The translations under genes and the position numbers were made by a program. 64,000 bases of DNA from a bacterium 1XD42-76 (GTDB lineage: Bacteria > Bacillota > Clostridia > Lachnospirales > Lachnospiraceae). Below the pieces are notes generated by a model, which worked only from the letters and a program-made list of their open reading frames with translations, did no database searches and was not told the origin of the DNA. Of this stretch, positions 17,645-26,133 are shown in pieces; the first letter of the stretch is position 1, and every line of letters starts with the position of its first letter. The stretch is from NCBI GenBank assembly GCA_009917545.1, contig QZDW01000003.1, forward strand, positions 62,001 to 126,000, read 5' to 3'.

Positions 17645-17926
17645 ATGGACGGCTTCATGGCAGAGGACGCGCTGCTGTGGGGCTGTCTTTTGCCTGAATG
17701 GTGGAACAGAGGGATTCTTGACTGCGATTTACTTTCCGAACAGTACGGGTGGGAAGAGAGCACTTGCAGGGACGAAATGGTTATGCCCCGGCAGGAAGAG
17801 GACGAGATGCAGACTGCCGGTGAAGGAAAGGAGGGATACCGATTCGTTATGTATACAGGCCGTACCATCCCTGGCGGCATGGATACAGAAGAGAAAAGAG
17901 GAGGCGGCATATTCTGCTTCTGGTGA
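17645..17926 (+). CDS. Short hypothetical open frame, doubtful
   Basis: A 93-codon frame rich in Glu, Trp and Gly (MAEDALLWGCLLPEWWN near its start). There is no clear ribosome binding site and no recognised domain. It overlaps the more convincing membrane frame described next. It might be the out-of-frame 5' part of one gene joined to that frame by an indel, since the switch would occur around 17830. Low certainty that it is expressed on its own. Confidence 0.25.
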   Translation: MDGFMAEDALLWGCLLPEWWNRGILDCDLLSEQYGWEESTCRDEMVMPRQEEDEMQTAGEGKEGYRFVMYTGRTIPGGMDTEEKRGGGIFCFW

Positions 17927-18120
17927 AGCTTTTGCTGCTTTTTGAATGTGCATGGTTCGCCGTTTCCTATATCGGGAGTCATACGGTGAGAACGGAGACG
18001 GGACGTTATCCGGCTGCGGATGCATTGGATGTTCCGGAGGAAGTCTACGGCATCGGAATCGGGGCCGGAGACGGCGGTATTTACTGGTTCCACAGCCATA
18101 CCGGGGAGAATGAGGAGTAG
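17842..18120 (+). CDS. Putative small single-pass membrane protein with non-standard start
   Basis: Read from an ATT at 17842, placed 6 bases after GGAGGG (17830-17835), this frame gives a 92-residue protein. It begins with a very basic segment (YRPYHPWRHGYRREKRRR), continues with one hydrophobic helix (HILLLVKLLLLFECAWFAVSY) and ends in a polar, Gly-rich outer part (VYGIGIGAGDGGIYWF). That charge pattern is what a real N-in membrane protein shows. The only standard start, GTG at 17923, would cut the basic segment and part of the helix. Start choice is inference; ATT starts are rare. Confidence 0.4.
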   Translation: MRYVYRPYHPWRHGYRREKRRRHILLLVKLLLLFECAWFAVSYIGSHTVRTETGRYPAADALDVPEEVYGIGIGAGDGGIYWFHSHTGENEE

Positions 18121-18206
18121 AGGCGGCATTTTCCCAAATCATATCTGACTGGCGCCGGATCTTTCTCTGTCCGGCCGGATACTTCAATTCTTTTTCCAAG
18201 TTGTCC

Positions 18207-18235
18207 TTGATTTTCCATATATGATGAATTATAAT
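18207..18235 (+). promoter_or_regulatory. Sigma-A promoter of the purine genes
   Basis: TTGATT (18207-18212), exactly 17 bases, TATAAT (18230-18235). It is followed by a 170-base leader before purC. Confidence 0.75.
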
Positions 18236-18411
18236 TTTCCTGTGCATCAGGCGGGGCAGTCTGCCCTGACGTGTCTGGTCCGGCCAGACAGATGTCTGAC
18301 AGCCGCACATCAGATGAAACGAAAGACACACTGTTGGAGCAGGTATGAGAAGAGGCGCGGCCTGCCATTTGTTCCAACATCATAAAATTAAGAAAAGGAT
18401 GGGCGAAATCA
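18236..18411 (+). promoter_or_regulatory. Structured 5' leader of purC
   Basis: After the promoter, GTGC (from about 18242) can pair with a GCAC near 18305, enclosing three small hairpins: GGGCA/TGCCC, GTCTGG/CCAGAC and CAGA/TCTG. A second domain has TGTTGGA and GCAGG paired with CCTGC and TCCAACA (about 18330-18382). The conserved bases of the guanine/adenine aptamer are not present. This may be an unrecognised regulatory RNA, or chance folding of a GC-rich leader. Confidence 0.4.
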
Positions 18412-19128
18412 ATGAAAAAGGTCGATTTATTGTACGAGGGGAAAGCGAAAAAAGTTTACACCACGGAGGATGCGGATGTATTGATCGTAGACTACAAGGA
18501 CGATGCCACGGCCTTTGACGGCATGAAGAAAGGCACGATCGTAGGCAAAGGAGCGATCAATAACCGCATGACAAATCATGTATTCCGCCTTTTGGAACAG
18601 GAAGGGATCCCGACCCATTATATCGAGGAGTTAAGCGACCGCGAGACTGCTGTAAAGCGTGTGGAAATTGTGCCGCTTGAGGTGATTATCCGTAACATCA
18701 GTGCAGGGAGCTTTGCCAAAAAGATGGGGATGGAGGAAGGCATTGTGTTCAAACGCCCCACTCTGGAATTCAGTTACAAGAATGATGATCTCCACGACCC
18801 GTTTATCAATAAATATTATGCACTTTCTTTAGAGCTTGCCACAGAGGAAGAGATTGAGACGATCGAGAAGTATGCTTTCCGCGTCAATGAAGTGATGAAG
18901 CGCTATTTTGACAGCCTGGGAATCGACCTGGTGGATTTCAAGATCGAATTTGGCCGTTATCACGGACAGGTTATCCTTGCCGACGAAGTATCGCCGGATA
19001 CCTGCCGTCTCTGGGATAAGGAGACGCATGAGAAGCTTGACAAGGACCGTTTCAGAAGAGATCTCGGCAATGTCGAGGATGCTTATAATGAGGTATTCAG
19101 ACGCCTTGGAATCGAGGACAGGAAGTAG
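18412..19128 (+). CDS. purC: Phosphoribosylaminoimidazole-succinocarboxamide synthase (SAICAR synthetase)
   Basis: PurC joins aspartate to CAIR with ATP in IMP synthesis. The 238-residue product has the typical start LLYEGKAKKVY, the nucleotide-binding YKDDATAF segment, EVIIRNISAGSFAKK, and near the C-terminus VLADEVSPDTCRLWD-like residues (Asp and Arg for substrate). Length matches the bacterial family. The ATG follows AAAAGGATGGGCG. purF begins 5 bases after its stop, so they are one transcript. Confidence 0.97.
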   Translation: MKKVDLLYEGKAKKVYTTEDADVLIVDYKDDATAFDGMKKGTIVGKGAINNRMTNHVFRLLEQEGIPTHYIEELSDRETAVKRVEIVPLEVIIRNISAGSFAKKMGMEEGIVFKRPTLEFSYKNDDLHDPFINKYYALSLELATEEEIETIEKYAFRVNEVMKRYFDSLGIDLVDFKIEFGRYHGQVILADEVSPDTCRLWDKETHEKLDKDRFRRDLGNVEDAYNEVFRRLGIEDRK

Positions 19129-19133
19129 AACGA

Positions 19134-20570
19134 ATGGATAGATTGCTTGCTTTCGACAGAGGGTTGGATAAACCGCATGAGGAATGCGGCGTATTTGGGA
19201 TGTACGCCCCGGACGGGGAGGACGTGGCTTCCTCGATCTACTACGGGCTGCTTGCGCTGCAGCACAGGGGACAGGAGAGCTGCGGGATTGCGGTCAGTGA
19301 TACATACGGACCAAATGTGGTGAAAACATGTAAGGGAATGGGACTTTGCAGCGAAGTATTTACCCACGAAAAGCTCAGTAAACTAAAAGGGAATATCGGC
19401 GTAGGCCATGTCCGCTATTCCACAGCGGGCAGCAGTACGGTAGAGAATGCGCAGCCATTAGTGCTGAATTATATCAAAGGGACACTGGCACTGGCTCACA
19501 ACGGAAACCTGGTGAATACGCCCGAACTCCGCAGGGAGCTTGCGTACAGCGGAGCGATTTTTCAGACGACGATTGATTCGGAGGTTATTGCCTATCAGAT
19601 TGCCAGGGAGCGGGTGAAGGCCAAGACGGCTGAGGAAGCGGTTGCAAATGCCATGAAGAAGATCAAAGGGGCCTATTCCCTGGTGATCGCAAGTCCCAGA
19701 AAACTCATGGGGGCAAGGGATCCCCAGGGCTTTAAGCCGCTTTGCATCGGCAGGCGGGGGAATGCCTGGATCCTGGCTTCAGAGACGTGTGCCCTGGATA
19801 CCATCGGCGCTGAGTTCGTACGCGATGTCCTGCCGGGCGAGATTGTGACGATCACAAAGGACGGGATCGCTTCCAACTGCCAGATGCGGGACGGGAAGCG
19901 GGAAGCCAGATGCGTGTTTGAGTACATCTATTTTTCACGTCCGGACAGTACGTTTGACGGTGTCGGCGTTTACCATTCCAGGCTCATGGCCGGAAAATTC
20001 CTGGCCGGAGATTCCCCGGTGAGCGCTGATCTGGTGACGGGCGTGCCCGAGTCCGGAAATGCCGCTGCTCTGGGATACTCGATGGCCTCGGGGATCCCGT
20101 ACTGCATGGCATTTGTGAAGAATTCCTATGTGGGGCGGACCTTCATAAAGCCGGGACAGAGCAGCCGTGAGTCGGCGGTGCGCGTGAAGCTCAATGTATT
20201 AAAGGAAGCGGTGGCTGGAAAACGCGTCATTATCATTGATGATTCCGTGGTCCGTGGAACGACGAGCAGCCTGATTGTCAATATGATGCGTGAGGCGGGC
20301 GCCACGGAGGTCCACATGATGATTGCCGCACCGCCGTTCCTGCATCCCTGTTACTTCGGGACGGATATTCCCTCCGAGGACCAGCTGATTGCCCACAACC
20401 GTTCTGTAGAAGAGATCAGAAAGCTTTTCGGGGCTGATTCCCTGGCATATTTGAGAGCAGAACGCCTGTCTCAGATCGCAGACGGTCTGCCGGTCTGTAC
20501 AGCCTGTTTTACCGGGGATTATCCGATTATGCCTCCCGAGGAGGACATCCGCGGCAGTTACGAAAAATAA
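19134..20570 (+). CDS. purF: Amidophosphoribosyltransferase
   Basis: PurF makes phosphoribosylamine from PRPP and glutamine, the first step of purine synthesis. The 478-residue protein has a short propeptide (DRLLAFDRGLDKPHEE) before the catalytic Cys of CGVFGMY, as in the B. subtilis-type enzyme that is processed and carries a 4Fe-4S cluster. Cys residues matching the cluster type are in ARCVFEYIYF and VCTACFTGDY. The PRPP motif VIIIDDSVVRGTTSS lies near residues 360-375. Co-transcribed with purC. Confidence 0.97.
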   Translation: MDRLLAFDRGLDKPHEECGVFGMYAPDGEDVASSIYYGLLALQHRGQESCGIAVSDTYGPNVVKTCKGMGLCSEVFTHEKLSKLKGNIGVGHVRYSTAGSSTVENAQPLVLNYIKGTLALAHNGNLVNTPELRRELAYSGAIFQTTIDSEVIAYQIARERVKAKTAEEAVANAMKKIKGAYSLVIASPRKLMGARDPQGFKPLCIGRRGNAWILASETCALDTIGAEFVRDVLPGEIVTITKDGIASNCQMRDGKREARCVFEYIYFSRPDSTFDGVGVYHSRLMAGKFLAGDSPVSADLVTGVPESGNAAALGYSMASGIPYCMAFVKNSYVGRTFIKPGQSSRESAVRVKLNVLKEAVAGKRVIIIDDSVVRGTTSSLIVNMMREAGATEVHMMIAAPPFLHPCYFGTDIPSEDQLIAHNRSVEEIRKLFGADSLAYLRAERLSQIADGLPVCTACFTGDYPIMPPEEDIRGSYEK

Positions 20571-20666
20571 TACGGCAGCTATGAAAAACAGAAAGCCCTG
20601 GGCAGAGGTGCGAAAACAGCGCAGACACGCCGGGTTTTACCATCAGAGACAGAAAAGAGGATTCTC

Positions 20667-22097
20667 ATGAACGATAAATATCAAAGCCCTCTCTCCGAAC
20701 GGTATGCGAGCAGGGAAATGCAGTATATTTTTTCACCGCAGAAGAAGTTTACCACATGGCGGAGCCTGTGGATTGCGCTGGCTGAGACGGAAAAGGAGCT
20801 GGGCCTTCCGATTACGGATGAGCAGATCGAAGAGCTTAAGGCACACCGTGACGATATTAATTTCGAGGCGGCAAAGGAGCGGGAAAAGCAGGTCCGCCAC
20901 GACGTTATGTCACATGTCTACGCTTACGGCTTACAGTGTCCCAAAGCAAAGGGGATTATCCACCTGGGAGCGACCTCGTGCTATGTGGGTGACAATACGG
21001 ATATCATCCTCATGACAGAAGCGTTAAAGCTCGTGAGGAAGAAATTAATCAACGTCATTGATGAGCTGGCAAAGTTTGCAAAACAGTATAAGAGCCTGCC
21101 GACATTGGCCTTTACCCACTTTCAGCCCGCACAGCCGACGACGGTGGGGAAGCGGGCTGCCCTGTGGCTAATGGAGCTTACGCTTGATCTGGAGGATCTG
21201 GACCATGTCATAGGTTCGATGAAGCTTCTGGGTTCCAAGGGAACGACGGGGACGCAGGCAAGCTTTCTGGAGTTGTTTGACGGCGATCATGAAAAATGCC
21301 GTCGGGCGGACGAGCGGATTGCCGAGAAGATGGGATTTACCGGATGTTACCCGGTATCGGGTCAGACATATTCGAGAAAAATCGACAGCCGTGTGCTTGG
21401 CGTGCTGGCTGGCATTGCCCAAAGCGCACACAAATTCTCTAATGACGTGCGCCTTTTGCAGCATTTAAAGGAGGTGGAGGAGCCGTTCGAAAAGAGTCAG
21501 ATCGGTTCCTCGGCAATGGCCTACAAGAGAAACCCCATGCGCAGCGAGCGGATTGCTTCCCTGGCCAATTACGTGATGTCCGATATGATGAATCCCATGC
21601 TGGTTGCCTCCACACAGTGGTTTGAGCGGACACTGGACGATTCGGCCAATAAACGCCTTTCCATCCCGGAGGGCTTTCTGGCAGTGGACGGTATTCTCGA
21701 TCTGTATCTCAATGTTGTGGACGGCCTGGTGGTATACCCGAAGGTCATCGAGAAGCATCTGATGGCCGAGCTCCCGTTCATGGCTACGGAAAATATCATG
21801 ATGGATGCGGTGAAGGCCGGCGGCGATCGTCAGGAGCTTCACGAGCGCATCCGTGAACTGTCAATGGAAGCGGGCAGACACGTTAAGGCAGAAGGGAAAG
21901 AAAATGATCTGCTGGAGCTTATTGCAGCTGATCCGGGCTTCAACCTCACGCTTGAGGAATTAAAAAAGGCGATGGATCCGTCCAGATATGTGGGCCGTGC
22001 GCCGGAGCAGGTCGATGAATTCCTGGAAGAGGTCATCCGTCCGATTCTCGAGGCTAACCGGGAGCTTCTGGGGGTGAAGGCGGAGATTAACGTATAG
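20667..22097 (+). CDS. purB: Adenylosuccinate lyase
   Basis: PurB cleaves SAICAR and adenylosuccinate, releasing fumarate. The 476-residue protein shows the conserved segments [24 protein letters not shown] (the catalytic His) and the fumarase-superfamily signature [15 protein letters not shown] with its mobile-loop Ser. It is slightly longer at the N-terminus than the short B. subtilis form. The ATG follows AAGAGGATTCTC. Ninety-six bases separate it from purF, probably in the same operon. Confidence 0.97.
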   Translation: MNDKYQSPLSERYASREMQYIFSPQKKFTTWRSLWIALAETEKELGLPITDEQIEELKAHRDDINFEAAKEREKQVRHDVMSHVYAYGLQCPKAKGIIHLGATSCYVGDNTDIILMTEALKLVRKKLINVIDELAKFAKQYKSLPTLAFTHFQPAQPTTVGKRAALWLMELTLDLEDLDHVIGSMKLLGSKGTTGTQASFLELFDGDHEKCRRADERIAEKMGFTGCYPVSGQTYSRKIDSRVLGVLAGIAQSAHKFSNDVRLLQHLKEVEEPFEKSQIGSSAMAYKRNPMRSERIASLANYVMSDMMNPMLVASTQWFERTLDDSANKRLSIPEGFLAVDGILDLYLNVVDGLVVYPKVIEKHLMAELPFMATENIMMDAVKAGGDRQELHERIRELSMEAGRHVKAEGKENDLLELIAADPGFNLTLEELKKAMDPSRYVGRAPEQVDEFLEEVIRPILEANRELLGVKAEINV

Positions 22098-22163
22098 GCG
22101 GCGTTTGTTCACAGGCGCCCTGTGAACGTAACCAGGCGGCACGGAACCCGGCAAAAAACTGTC

Positions 22164-22192
22164 TTTACTTATGACAGGCTTTGTTGTAAACT
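22164..22192 (+). promoter_or_regulatory. Possible promoter of purA
   Basis: TTTACT (22164-22169), 17 bases, TAAACT (22187-22192). The purB-purA gap (22098-22283) also holds two hairpins, TTCACAGG/CCTGTGAA (about 22110-22128) and CCCCT/AGGGG (about 22230-22243). Neither has a T-tract. Confidence 0.4.
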
Positions 22193-22283
22193 ATCGTAGG
22201 CGATGGGATGGATCTGTCGTTTACAATGGCCCCTTTGAGGGGAAGATCAGGTGCTGTATGTGCACTCAAAGGAGGAGATACAA

Positions 22284-23564
22284 ATGGTTAGAGCAATCGT
22301 AGGAGCCAACTGGGGCGATGAGGGAAAAGGAAAGATCACAGATATGCTGGCAAAGGAATCTGATATTATCGTCCGTTTCCAGGGAGGCAGCAACGCCGGT
22401 CATACCATCATCAATGATTACGGCAGGTTTGCGCTTCATCTGCTCCCCTCGGGAGTATTCTATCAGCATACCACGAGTATTATCGGAAATGGCGTGGCTT
22501 TAAACATTCCCTTTTTAAAGAAGGAGATCGACGATCTCACGGGCCAGGGAGTGCCGGAGCCCCGGGTACTGGTGTCTGACCGGGCACAGATTTTAATGCC
22601 GTATCATATCCTCTTTGATATGTATGAGGAGGAACGCCTCGGCGGGCAGTCCTTCGGCTCCACAAAGTCGGGGATCGCTCCTTTCTACTCAGATAAATAT
22701 GCCAAGAACGGATTTCAGGTCAGTGAGCTCTACGGGGATGAAACAGTCCTCAGAGATAAGGTGAACCGGGTCTGTGAGATGAAGAACGTTCTCCTGGAGC
22801 ATCTGTACCACAAGCCGCTCCTTGACCCGGACGAGGTGTTCAGGACGCTCAAGGAATATGCCGAAATGGCGTCTCCCTATGTATGCGACGTTTCCAGCTA
22901 TCTTTATCATGCGCTGAAGGAAGGGAAACGCATACTGTTAGAGGGCCAGCTCGGATCATTAAAGGATCCGGATCACGGGATCTACCCAATGGTAACGTCC
23001 TCCTCCACGCTGGCGGCCTATGGAGCGATCGGCGCCGGGATTGCGCCGTATGAGATCAGGAATATTACGGTTGTTGTAAAGGCCTACTCAAGTGCAGTCG
23101 GAGCCGGCGCCTTTGTAAGTGAGATCTTCGGAGAAGAGGCTGACGAGCTCAGAAAGCGCGGCGGGGACAAGGGAGAATTCGGTGCCACGACAGGCCGTCC
23201 GAGACGTGTAGGCTGGTTTGACGCCGTTGCCACACGCTACGGCTGCCGGATTCAGGGTGCGACTGAGGTGGTCCTGACAGTGGTGGATGCACTGGGATAT
23301 CTTGATGAGCTCCCCATCTGCGTCGGCTATGAGATCGGCGGAACCGTTACAAAGGAGTTCCCGACAACATCCGCCCTGGGGAAGGCGAAGCCTGTATATC
23401 AGACACTTCCCGGCTGGAAATGCGACATCCGCGGGATCCGCAGCTATGACGAGCTGCCACAGAACTGCCGCAATTATATCGAAGCGATCGAGAAAGAGCT
23501 CGGGGTGCCTGTGACGATGGTTTCCAACGGACCGGGCCGTGAGGAAATCATCATCAGAAAATAA
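22284..23564 (+). CDS. purA: Adenylosuccinate synthetase
   Basis: PurA joins IMP and aspartate with GTP, committing IMP to AMP. From ATG 22284, preceded by AAAGGAGGAGATACAA, the product has 426 residues; the longer GTG start at 22251 would include the ribosome binding site. The N-terminal IVGANWGDEGKGK holds the P-loop and catalytic Asp, followed by GGSNAGHT with the catalytic His, and GEFGATTGRPRRVGW near residue 300. Together with purB it makes AMP from IMP; guaB for the GMP branch is at 53.8 kb. Confidence 0.97.
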   Translation: MVRAIVGANWGDEGKGKITDMLAKESDIIVRFQGGSNAGHTIINDYGRFALHLLPSGVFYQHTTSIIGNGVALNIPFLKKEIDDLTGQGVPEPRVLVSDRAQILMPYHILFDMYEEERLGGQSFGSTKSGIAPFYSDKYAKNGFQVSELYGDETVLRDKVNRVCEMKNVLLEHLYHKPLLDPDEVFRTLKEYAEMASPYVCDVSSYLYHALKEGKRILLEGQLGSLKDPDHGIYPMVTSSSTLAAYGAIGAGIAPYEIRNITVVVKAYSSAVGAGAFVSEIFGEEADELRKRGGDKGEFGATTGRPRRVGWFDAVATRYGCRIQGATEVVLTVVDALGYLDELPICVGYEIGGTVTKEFPTTSALGKAKPVYQTLPGWKCDIRGIRSYDELPQNCRNYIEAIEKELGVPVTMVSNGPGREEIIIRK

Positions 23565-23604
23565 GACACGCCCGGCAGCAGGAAATGGAGTCAGAAAAGG
23601 GATT

Positions 23605-23646
23605 CGGAGGCCGCCCGTGAACACGGGCGCTGCGGGTTCCTTTTTA
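23605..23646 (+). terminator. Terminator of purA
   Basis: A nested hairpin with CGCCCGTG-AA-CACGGGCG at its tip and CCGC/GCGG and GGA/TCC pairs outside, followed by TTTTT. It also faces the converging small gene on the minus strand, whose stop codon starts at 23646. Confidence 0.65.
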
Positions 23647-23841
23647 CTCATTTTCCTCCTTTTTCCGGCTGAACATTTTTGTGCCAAAGAGTAAGGCATA
23701 GATGAGGACCGGGGTAATGATGAGGCAGAGTAAGAGCGCCAGGATGGCGTTTGCGGGAGCACCGGTAAAAGTCATGACAAGCAGGGCCATAAAGGCGGCA
23801 AAGACGAAAAAGAGCCCGGCCCAGGCGAAAAAGCGTCTCAT
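23644..23841 (-). CDS. Small two-helix membrane protein, unknown function
   Basis: A 65-residue protein starting at the ATG at 23841, which has a good AAAGGAGA site; the longer open frame to 24093 has no support. It has two hydrophobic helices (FFAWAGLFFVFAAFMALLVM and AILALLLCLIITPVLIYALLF) and a basic-acidic tail, MFSRKKEENE. The second helix plus tail would place both ends inside. No family is recognised. It converges on purA and diverges from the wall-binding protein gene. Confidence 0.65.
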   Translation of the reverse strand: MRRFFAWAGLFFVFAAFMALLVMTFTGAPANAILALLLCLIITPVLIYALLFGTKMFSRKKEENE

Positions 23842-23932
23842 GAGTGTTCTCCTTTCTATCATGATGATAAGGCTATTATAACCTGTTTTGAGAGATTTGC
23901 AACGGTTAAGGGAACGGGCAGCGGAGGTGTAT

Positions 23933-24991
23933 ATGATAAAGAAAACATGGACGATGGCTGTGGCGGCGCTCTGCTTCTGTATTCTGGCGGGCAGAGAAAC
24001 ATTCGCAGCCGGCGGGGAATGGAATCCCACAGAGGAAGGAATGCAGTATATCCGCGAGGATCGCAGCCTGGCAAAGGGGAGCTGGGAGGACATAGAGGGC
24101 GAATGGTATCATTTTGACAACAGCGGCCTGATGCAGACAGGCTGGCATAAGATCGGTAATATGCGGTATCATTTTGAGGAAAACGGGGCACTCTCGAAAG
24201 GCTGGCAGTGCTATTCGGAGGATGGCGGCGAAAAATGGTACTATTTTGATACAAACGGTAATGCGGTCATCCGCTGGCTTGAGGACGAGGGAAAATGGTA
24301 TTGGTTTCATGCAAACGGCATTCTTAATATGGAGAGCCGCAGGACGATCGAAGGCAGAACCTATTATTTCCATGAGGACGGAAGCCTGATAGCCAATGAG
24401 TTTGCCGGCTTTCGATATTTTGACAGGAACGGGGAGCCGGACGGTACGCATGACGTAAGGGCAGAGCGCATCGACGGCCATACGATTCAGGTCGAAGACG
24501 ATGTACGCGACGAGATTGCCAAAGAGCTGAACGCTCTGCCTTCTGGATGGCTTATCAAATTCTTAGAGGAGGACTGGAGCTTTGTCTACTGCCCGGAAAA
24601 GGAGTATTTTTCAGCAGCCCGTTTCGAGGACAGGGGGGACCGTTACTATGTCCGCCATAAGCTGAATTCTTCCGAGCGGACGCTCCGGTTCACTTCCCCC
24701 GAGGGGATTAAAGCCGGTTTCGGAGAATTTATCTACCGCAATACAAAGGAGATCCAGAAAGAGTACCGCTTCTCCTGGGAGGCGGACTATAAACGTGACG
24801 AGATCCAGAGTTTCCTTGGACTGCCGGATACCTGTATGGATGATTACAGCCTGATATTTGGAGAGCTGTTTGCAAGGTATCTGGACGAGGTCTGCAGGGC
24901 TGAGATGGAAGAGCAGATGGGTGACGTACTGTGGGTGCTGACGCAGGCAGTGGAAAGCAGAGGGGAGGACGGCAGGCCCAAGAAGCAGTAA
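23933..24991 (+). CDS. Secreted wall-binding-repeat protein with a C-terminal ATLF-like domain
   Basis: A 352-residue secreted protein. The start is ATG 23933 after GGAGGTGTAT; the signal peptide MIKKTWTMAVAALCFCILAG ends near ETFAA. Residues about 40-165 contain repeated choline/glucan-binding-like units (WYHFDNSGLMQTGW, YHFEENGALSKGW, WYYFDTNGNAVIRW), which hold such proteins to wall polymers. The rest, from about residue 180, resembles the fold pattern of anthrax-lethal-factor-like (ATLF) metallopeptidases, with LPSGWLIKFLEEDWSF and FGELFARYLDE. The expected HExxH zinc motif is absent; the matching place reads AGFGEF. So it may be a non-catalytic relative. The C-terminal assignment is inference. 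Confidence 0.75.
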   Translation: MIKKTWTMAVAALCFCILAGRETFAAGGEWNPTEEGMQYIREDRSLAKGSWEDIEGEWYHFDNSGLMQTGWHKIGNMRYHFEENGALSKGWQCYSEDGGEKWYYFDTNGNAVIRWLEDEGKWYWFHANGILNMESRRTIEGRTYYFHEDGSLIANEFAGFRYFDRNGEPDGTHDVRAERIDGHTIQVEDDVRDEIAKELNALPSGWLIKFLEEDWSFVYCPEKEYFSAARFEDRGDRYYVRHKLNSSERTLRFTSPEGIKAGFGEFIYRNTKEIQKEYRFSWEADYKRDEIQSFLGLPDTCMDDYSLIFGELFARYLDEVCRAEMEEQMGDVLWVLTQAVESRGEDGRPKKQ

Positions 24992-25069
24992 TACGAATGA
25001 GGTAACGGTTCAGACAGGCCAGGCATCTGCGGATGACAACCAAAACTGACAAAGGGAAACGTTTGCCAC

Positions 25070-25117
25070 TTGACGAAAGCGGAATTGGCTGTTACCATGT
25101 AGATATAACAAATGGTA
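25070..25117 (+). promoter_or_regulatory. Promoter and operator-like repeat of the gntR-mcsA-mcsB-clpC operon
   Basis: TTGACG (25070-25075), 17 bases, TACCAT (25093-25098). The -10 box is also the left arm of an inverted repeat, TACCAT-13-ATGGTA (right arm 25112-25117). An operator here would suit autoregulation by the GntR-family product. A clear tandem CtsR box (GGTCAAA repeats) is not seen. Confidence 0.6.
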
Positions 25118-25136
25118 CAACGAAAGACGGTGAACT

Positions 25137-25511
25137 ATGTTACTTAAGATTGATTTTGACAGCGAGGAGGCGCTCTATATCCAGCTCTGCAACCAGATCA
25201 TCGTGGGGATTGCCACGGAGATGCTGCATGAGGGAGACAGCCTGCCTTCTGTGAGACAACTGGCGGACGAGATCGGAATTAACATGCATACGGTCAACAA
25301 GGCATATTCTGTTTTAAAGCGGGAGGGGTTTCTGAGGCTGGACCGGAGGCGCGGCGCAGTGGTTGCCCTCAATATGGATAAACTGCGGGCAGTCGAAGAG
25401 ATGCGTGCGGATCTGGCGCTTGTCCTGGCCCGCGGAATCTGCCGGGATGTGGGCCGGAACGAGGTTCATGCTCTTGTGGATGAAATTTTTGACAGCTTTT
25501 CCGTATCATGA
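25137..25511 (+). CDS. GntR family transcriptional regulator (YtrA-like, short effector part)
   Basis: A 124-residue DNA-binding protein. Residues 1-75 form a GntR winged helix (ALYIQLCNQIIVGI, then LPSVRQLADEIGINMHTVNKAYSVLKREGFL), followed by a short helical dimerisation tail as in the YtrA group, too small for a ligand domain. YtrA-type repressors usually sit at the head of the operon they control. Here it heads mcsA-mcsB-clpC, the place where many Firmicutes have ctsR. That suggests it took over control of this protein-quality operon, though that is inference. Confidence 0.85.
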   Translation: MLLKIDFDSEEALYIQLCNQIIVGIATEMLHEGDSLPSVRQLADEIGINMHTVNKAYSVLKREGFLRLDRRRGAVVALNMDKLRAVEEMRADLALVLARGICRDVGRNEVHALVDEIFDSFSVS

Positions 25512-25560
25512 TACCAGGCCGGACGGCCATGTATGAAAAGGTATGCGAAGGGAGAACAGT

Positions 25561-26133
25561 ATGCTTTGTGAACATTGTAAAATGCGTGAAGCCACGGTGC
25601 GATATGTGGAGGTAATCAACGGCGTAAAGACAGAGCATAATCTTTGCGCCCAATGTGCGAGCCACGTGGATATGGGGCAGTACTCGGCATTATTTGAAGG
25701 GGAATTCCCGCTCGGAAAACTTCTTTCCGGCCTTTTGGGGATTGAGGATACCGAGCAGACTGTAGGCCAGTACGCGGGAGTCGTATGCCCTGTATGCAAG
25801 ACGACATATGAGGAATTTGTAAAGGACAGCCAGTTCGGCTGTCAGGACTGTTACAGTGTGTTTGACCCTCTGATCGGGGAAAATATCAAACAGCTCCAGG
25901 GAAACGAGCGGCATGTAGGGAAGCGCCCTCAAAAGCCGGGGATGCCGGCAGCCGGCACAGGGACGGAATCCGTGGGAAATGTACCGTTACTCTCCCCTGA
26001 GGAGCAGGTGAAGCTTTTACAGGCCAGGCTCAGAGAGGCTGTAAGACGTGAGGAATTCGAGGAGGCAGCCGCCTTCCGCGATCAGATCCATAAGCTGAAG
26101 GAGGAGACAGAGTCACATGGTGAAATGGTATGA
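25561..26133 (+). CDS. mcsA: McsA, zinc-finger/UVR partner of the arginine kinase McsB
   Basis: McsA activates McsB, linking it to ClpC-dependent degradation. The 190-residue product starts at ATG 25561 after AAGGGAGAACAGT. It has two pairs of CxxC fingers: CEHCK and CAQC at residues 3-33, then CPVCKTTY and CQDC around residues 76-100. A UVR motif, the coiled LREAVRREEFEEAAAFRDQIHKL, ends the protein. Its last 17 bases overlap the start of mcsB, showing translational coupling. Confidence 0.93.
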   Translation: MLCEHCKMREATVRYVEVINGVKTEHNLCAQCASHVDMGQYSALFEGEFPLGKLLSGLLGIEDTEQTVGQYAGVVCPVCKTTYEEFVKDSQFGCQDCYSVFDPLIGENIKQLQGNERHVGKRPQKPGMPAAGTGTESVGNVPLLSPEEQVKLLQARLREAVRREEFEEAAAFRDQIHKLKEETESHGEMV

